This document shows positions 13,831 through 16,347 of a stretch of DNA of 16,347 bases, one piece after another (within the stretch, counting starts at the first letter, position 1; the number at the start of each line of letters is the position of its first letter). Source of the stretch: Bacteroidales bacterium (GTDB lineage: Bacteria; Bacteroidota; Bacteroidia; Bacteroidales; UBA4181); NCBI GenBank assembly GCA_031287245.1, contig JAITTD010000082.1, forward strand, positions 1 to 16,347. Direction: 5' to 3'. The notes under the pieces are model-generated. The model was not told where the DNA came from. It saw only the letters and a program-made list of their open reading frames with translations, and searched no databases. Made by a program: the position numbers and the translations under genes.

Positions 13831-16272
13831 GTTCGTACCCTCAAACATATCGTGGTCTGCCCTTTCGTTGCCGCCGCCTTTCACCTTGAAATTGTTGAAA
13901 AGGTAGGTTACTGACAGCATGATAGAAGGATAATGCGGCTGTATGCCGGTGCGCGAATACATATCCGTTCTCACGTACTTGGATGTGGAAAGGATGTCGC
14001 GGAAATTGAGCGTTGCGGTCATCTTCTTATCTAAGAATTGCTGCCTTACCGAGAGATTGAAGTAGCAAAACTCGTTGACACGTCCCTGCGTACTGACCGA
14101 AGGACCCACATAATACCCTTCGAGCCGCAAGCGAGTGCTTTTGCCTATGTCAAAATTGTTGTTGAGTGCTACTTGCCAGTTAAGGCTCTGTCTGTCAGTA
14201 CCATTTATTTTTAAATCGTTTTTGACTCTGTAATCAAACAGGCTGCCATTGATGTCCAAACTCCACCATTTTTTCAGTTGAAACGAAGTAGCCACTTCCG
14301 CTCCCGTTGAGTAGTCGTTGCCCACGTTCGCCATTGAGTCAAGCACCACGCCCGTTTCGTAGGGAATGCGCAGGCGTTCAATTTTATCGAACCGCGTCCG
14401 GTGGAACAGCGTTCCCGACACGGAATGGTCGCCAAATCCTTTGGAGTAGGTAAATTCGTATGAATTGATATATTCCGGCAAAATCTTAGGATTACCGCAT
14501 TGTGCGGTCGAATAATCAACGTACACCACATAAGGCTCCATGAAGAACAATTGCGGCTGAGTAACACGTCGCGAATATGACAGATTGAGCCGTCCACCGG
14601 TTTTCAGTTCGTAGGCAGTATGTATGGAAGGGAACAAATCAAAATCGTGCCACACGTGCGCCGCATCTTTGGCTACTTCACTGCCCAATTTCCGGTAACG
14701 GTATTCGCCCCGCAAACCGACCTGATAACTGAATTGCCCGTGAACATTGGACAGTATGGAATATAACGCATGAACATCCCTGCGGAAAACATAATCAGCA
14801 TATAAATCAGCCCTGTATTCAAATCCTTGTCCGTATTTGCTGTCTCCCGTATAGTCAGGATTATAAAACCAGATGTTGTAATCGCCGTCTTCGGTATAAC
14901 TGTAATAATAGTATCCGGCTTCAAATTTGCCGCCTCTGTCGTTGATCGGATTGATGTAATCCAGATTTCCCTGAGCAGTGAGGCGATATTCAAATTCCTC
15001 AGCGCGGTGTCCCTTGGCTTGATTGCCATTGCTATCAAACAGGTCGGTGTAGAAAAACTCCATCGCGTCGCCATCGCGAAATAGAAAAAAGGAACCGGTC
15101 AGTTTATGTCCTTTCTTGTTGGTAAAACTGTGGTCGAAGCCGACATCTGCTCTCACCGTCCATTCATCCAACCTTACATAGTCGCCGCCCCTGTAATTAT
15201 CCTGAACGGGACTATATGCAGCATTGTCAAAAGTATAATGATCCTCATAATTCAGTCCGCCCCCGCGGTTTCTCACTCCGTAGCGACCTTCCACAGAAGC
15301 CGACCATGTTGTGTTATTTTTGTCCCAAGACAATCCCGAACGCAGTCCATAGTTGTCATTGTAACTTTCGCGTGTGCCGTAGGAATGTGTATTGGCAGTA
15401 ATCGTGTCCGTATGTACATTCCTCGTCTGGTCGAAATCACTTTTCCGGTATCTGCGTGCCACCTCGCCCGTTGTTTGCCAGGTAACATTGTTCTTGCGGT
15501 AAGATGTGAGAAAATCCACGCCCCTTGTGCCTACCGTACTTCCTTTTACGTTGAGCATCCCGCTCCATCCGTTTTGTAATTGCTTTTTGGTCACTACGTT
15601 GATGATGCCCGCAATGCCGTCTGCCTCGTTTCGTGCCGATGGCGTGGTGATGATTTCGATGTTTTCAATATGCTCGGCGGGTATCTGATCTAAGGCGGCG
15701 CTTCCGGTCAGTGTAGAAGGTTTTCCGTCAATGTACACCTTGAACCCGCTGCTGCCGCGAAAAGTCACTTCGCCGTCTGCGTCCACCTTCACCGAAGGCG
15801 TCTGCGAGAGCAGGTCAATGGCTGTACCGCCTGAGGCAGCGATGTTTCCTGCTGTTTCAATTACTTTTTTGTCCAATTTATAGACGATTTGCCGTTTTTT
15901 GCCTGTCACCTCCACTTCTTCCAGTTCAAAACCCGAAGGACGCAACAGGATATCGTCGGGGCGGAAGTTTTTGCTGCCGTCTGCAAGGCTAAACGATGCA
16001 CTTTTGAAGGTTTCGTAGCCCACAAAACTCACTTCCAAATAGTAGTCGCCTTTTTTGGCACAGTTGACCGAATAAGCGCCTTTGGCGTTGGTGGTTGAAT
16101 ATCCTGCCACCGCAGCATCCTTTTGGGAATGTACCACCACGTTGGCAAATTCCACCGGTTCACCCGTCGCTTCGTCTGTGACCTTTCCGGTAACAGTCCA
16201 TTGATTGGCGTTTTGAGCGAATAAGCCTGCTGAAAAGCAACAAGCCAGGACAAGAAAAAACAATCTTCGCAT
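13825..16272 (-). CDS. Outer-membrane beta-barrel receptor (TonB-dependent-receptor-like)
   Basis: The 815-residue protein begins with a signal peptide (MRRLFFLVLACCFSAGLFA, cut before Q20). A carboxypeptidase-regulatory-like beta-sandwich follows at about 27-112 (TVTGKVTDEATGEPVEFANV to FVGYETF). A plug-like domain at about 118-230 includes LSQTPSVKVDADGEVTFRG, VYIDGKPS and IINVVTKK. The rest, about 240-800, alternates aromatic and polar residues as transmembrane strands do. The best fit is the Bacteroidota outer-membrane-protein beta-barrel family related to TonB-dependent receptors. It is not a SusC protein, since no SusD gene is adjacent and the length is shorter. The final residues run past the last strand into a charged tail (GGGNERADHDMFEGTNR). 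The substrate is unknown. The gene is convergent with the sigma-factor cluster and has its own promoter match. Confidence 0.88.
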   Translation of the reverse strand: MRRLFFLVLACCFSAGLFAQNANQWTVTGKVTDEATGEPVEFANVVVHSQKDAAVAGYSTTNAKGAYSVNCAKKGDYYLEVSFVGYETFKSASFSLADGSKNFRPDDILLRPSGFELEEVEVTGKKRQIVYKLDKKVIETAGNIAASGGTAIDLLSQTPSVKVDADGEVTFRGSSGFKVYIDGKPSTLTGSAALDQIPAEHIENIEIITTPSARNEADGIAGIINVVTKKQLQNGWSGMLNVKGSTVGTRGVDFLTSYRKNNVTWQTTGEVARRYRKSDFDQTRNVHTDTITANTHSYGTRESYNDNYGLRSGLSWDKNNTTWSASVEGRYGVRNRGGGLNYEDHYTFDNAAYSPVQDNYRGGDYVRLDEWTVRADVGFDHSFTNKKGHKLTGSFFLFRDGDAMEFFYTDLFDSNGNQAKGHRAEEFEYRLTAQGNLDYINPINDRGGKFEAGYYYYSYTEDGDYNIWFYNPDYTGDSKYGQGFEYRADLYADYVFRRDVHALYSILSNVHGQFSYQVGLRGEYRYRKLGSEVAKDAAHVWHDFDLFPSIHTAYELKTGGRLNLSYSRRVTQPQLFFMEPYVVYVDYSTAQCGNPKILPEYINSYEFTYSKGFGDHSVSGTLFHRTRFDKIERLRIPYETGVVLDSMANVGNDYSTGAEVATSFQLKKWWSLDINGSLFDYRVKNDLKINGTDRQSLNWQVALNNNFDIGKSTRLRLEGYYVGPSVSTQGRVNEFCYFNLSVRQQFLDKKMTATLNFRDILSTSKYVRTDMYSRTGIQPHYPSIMLSVTYLFNNFKVKGGGNERADHDMFEGTNR

Positions 16273-16291
16273 GCTTGAAAATTAAAGGCAG

Positions 16292-16323
16292 CAAAAGTAA
16301 TTGAAATAATGAAACAGTAGAAA
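16292..16323 (-). promoter_or_regulatory. Bacteroidota-type promoter for the receptor gene
   Basis: On the minus strand, a -7 element TACTTTTG (perfect TAnnTTTG) lies at 16299-16292. It is preceded after 20 bases by TTTC at 16323-16320, one base from the -33 consensus TTTG. The predicted transcript would begin near 16284-16287, giving a leader of about 12-15 bases before the ATG at 16272. Same spacing as the rfbB promoter. Confidence 0.5.
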
Positions 16324-16347
16324 AGATTAACACTATTTAAGATTTTA

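Noticed and set aside
15106..15579. Plus-strand open frame inside the receptor gene (157 codons)
   Set aside because: It lies opposite a well-supported receptor frame and its product has no family features.
13825..16272. SusC-type glycan importer
   Set aside because: No SusD gene is adjacent, the protein is shorter than usual SusC proteins, and the plug and barrel motifs fit the other outer-membrane beta-barrel family better.
1..16347. CRISPR arrays, tRNA or rRNA genes, insertion sequences
   Set aside because: No regularly spaced direct repeats, cloverleaf-like sequences, rRNA-like blocks or transposase frames were seen on either strand.

Overview
The window comes from a member of the Bacteroidota, most likely the order Bacteroidales. 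Three things point there: a type IX secretion (T9SS) type B sorting domain on one exported protein, promoter-like sequences of the Bacteroidota form TTTG-N20-TAnnTTTG, and a carboxypeptidase-regulatory-like/plug/barrel outer-membrane receptor. Genes are tightly packed, with several 4-base ATGA overlaps and few Shine-Dalgarno sequences. There are no RNA genes, CRISPR arrays or insertion sequences, and no gene-free stretch longer than 113 bases.

Positions 2-5437 hold the C-terminal end of an AraC-type regulator, then the distal division and cell-wall (dcw) cluster in the order murC-ftsQ-ftsA-ftsZ. MurC adds L-alanine to the peptidoglycan precursor. FtsQ, FtsA and FtsZ are the membrane linker, membrane anchor and polymerising core of the division machine. 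The regulator ends 12 bases before murC, and its last codons carry a perfect palindrome. A second hairpin, whose arms are each one base from a DnaA box, lies between ftsQ and ftsA.

Positions 5438-12275 look like one transcription unit behind a well-formed promoter at 5488-5519. It holds rfbB (dTDP-glucose 4,6-dehydratase), a PafA-type alkaline-phosphatase-fold protein, an exported PKD-domain protein with a T9SS type B sorting domain, an exported TldE/PmbA-like protein, and a DUF554 membrane protein. The PafA-like protein has lost most of the catalytic and metal-binding residues of its family. The TldE-like protein lacks the HExxxH zinc site. The unit therefore encodes two apparently non-catalytic, exported relatives of known enzymes on either side of a T9SS cargo. 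This is the most unusual part of the window.

Positions 12321-13818 hold an ECF sigma factor, a single-pass putative anti-sigma protein and a small Spy/CpxP-like periplasmic protein. They look like an envelope-sensing module. Convergent to it, at 13825-16272 on the minus strand, is a large outer-membrane receptor with its own good promoter match upstream.
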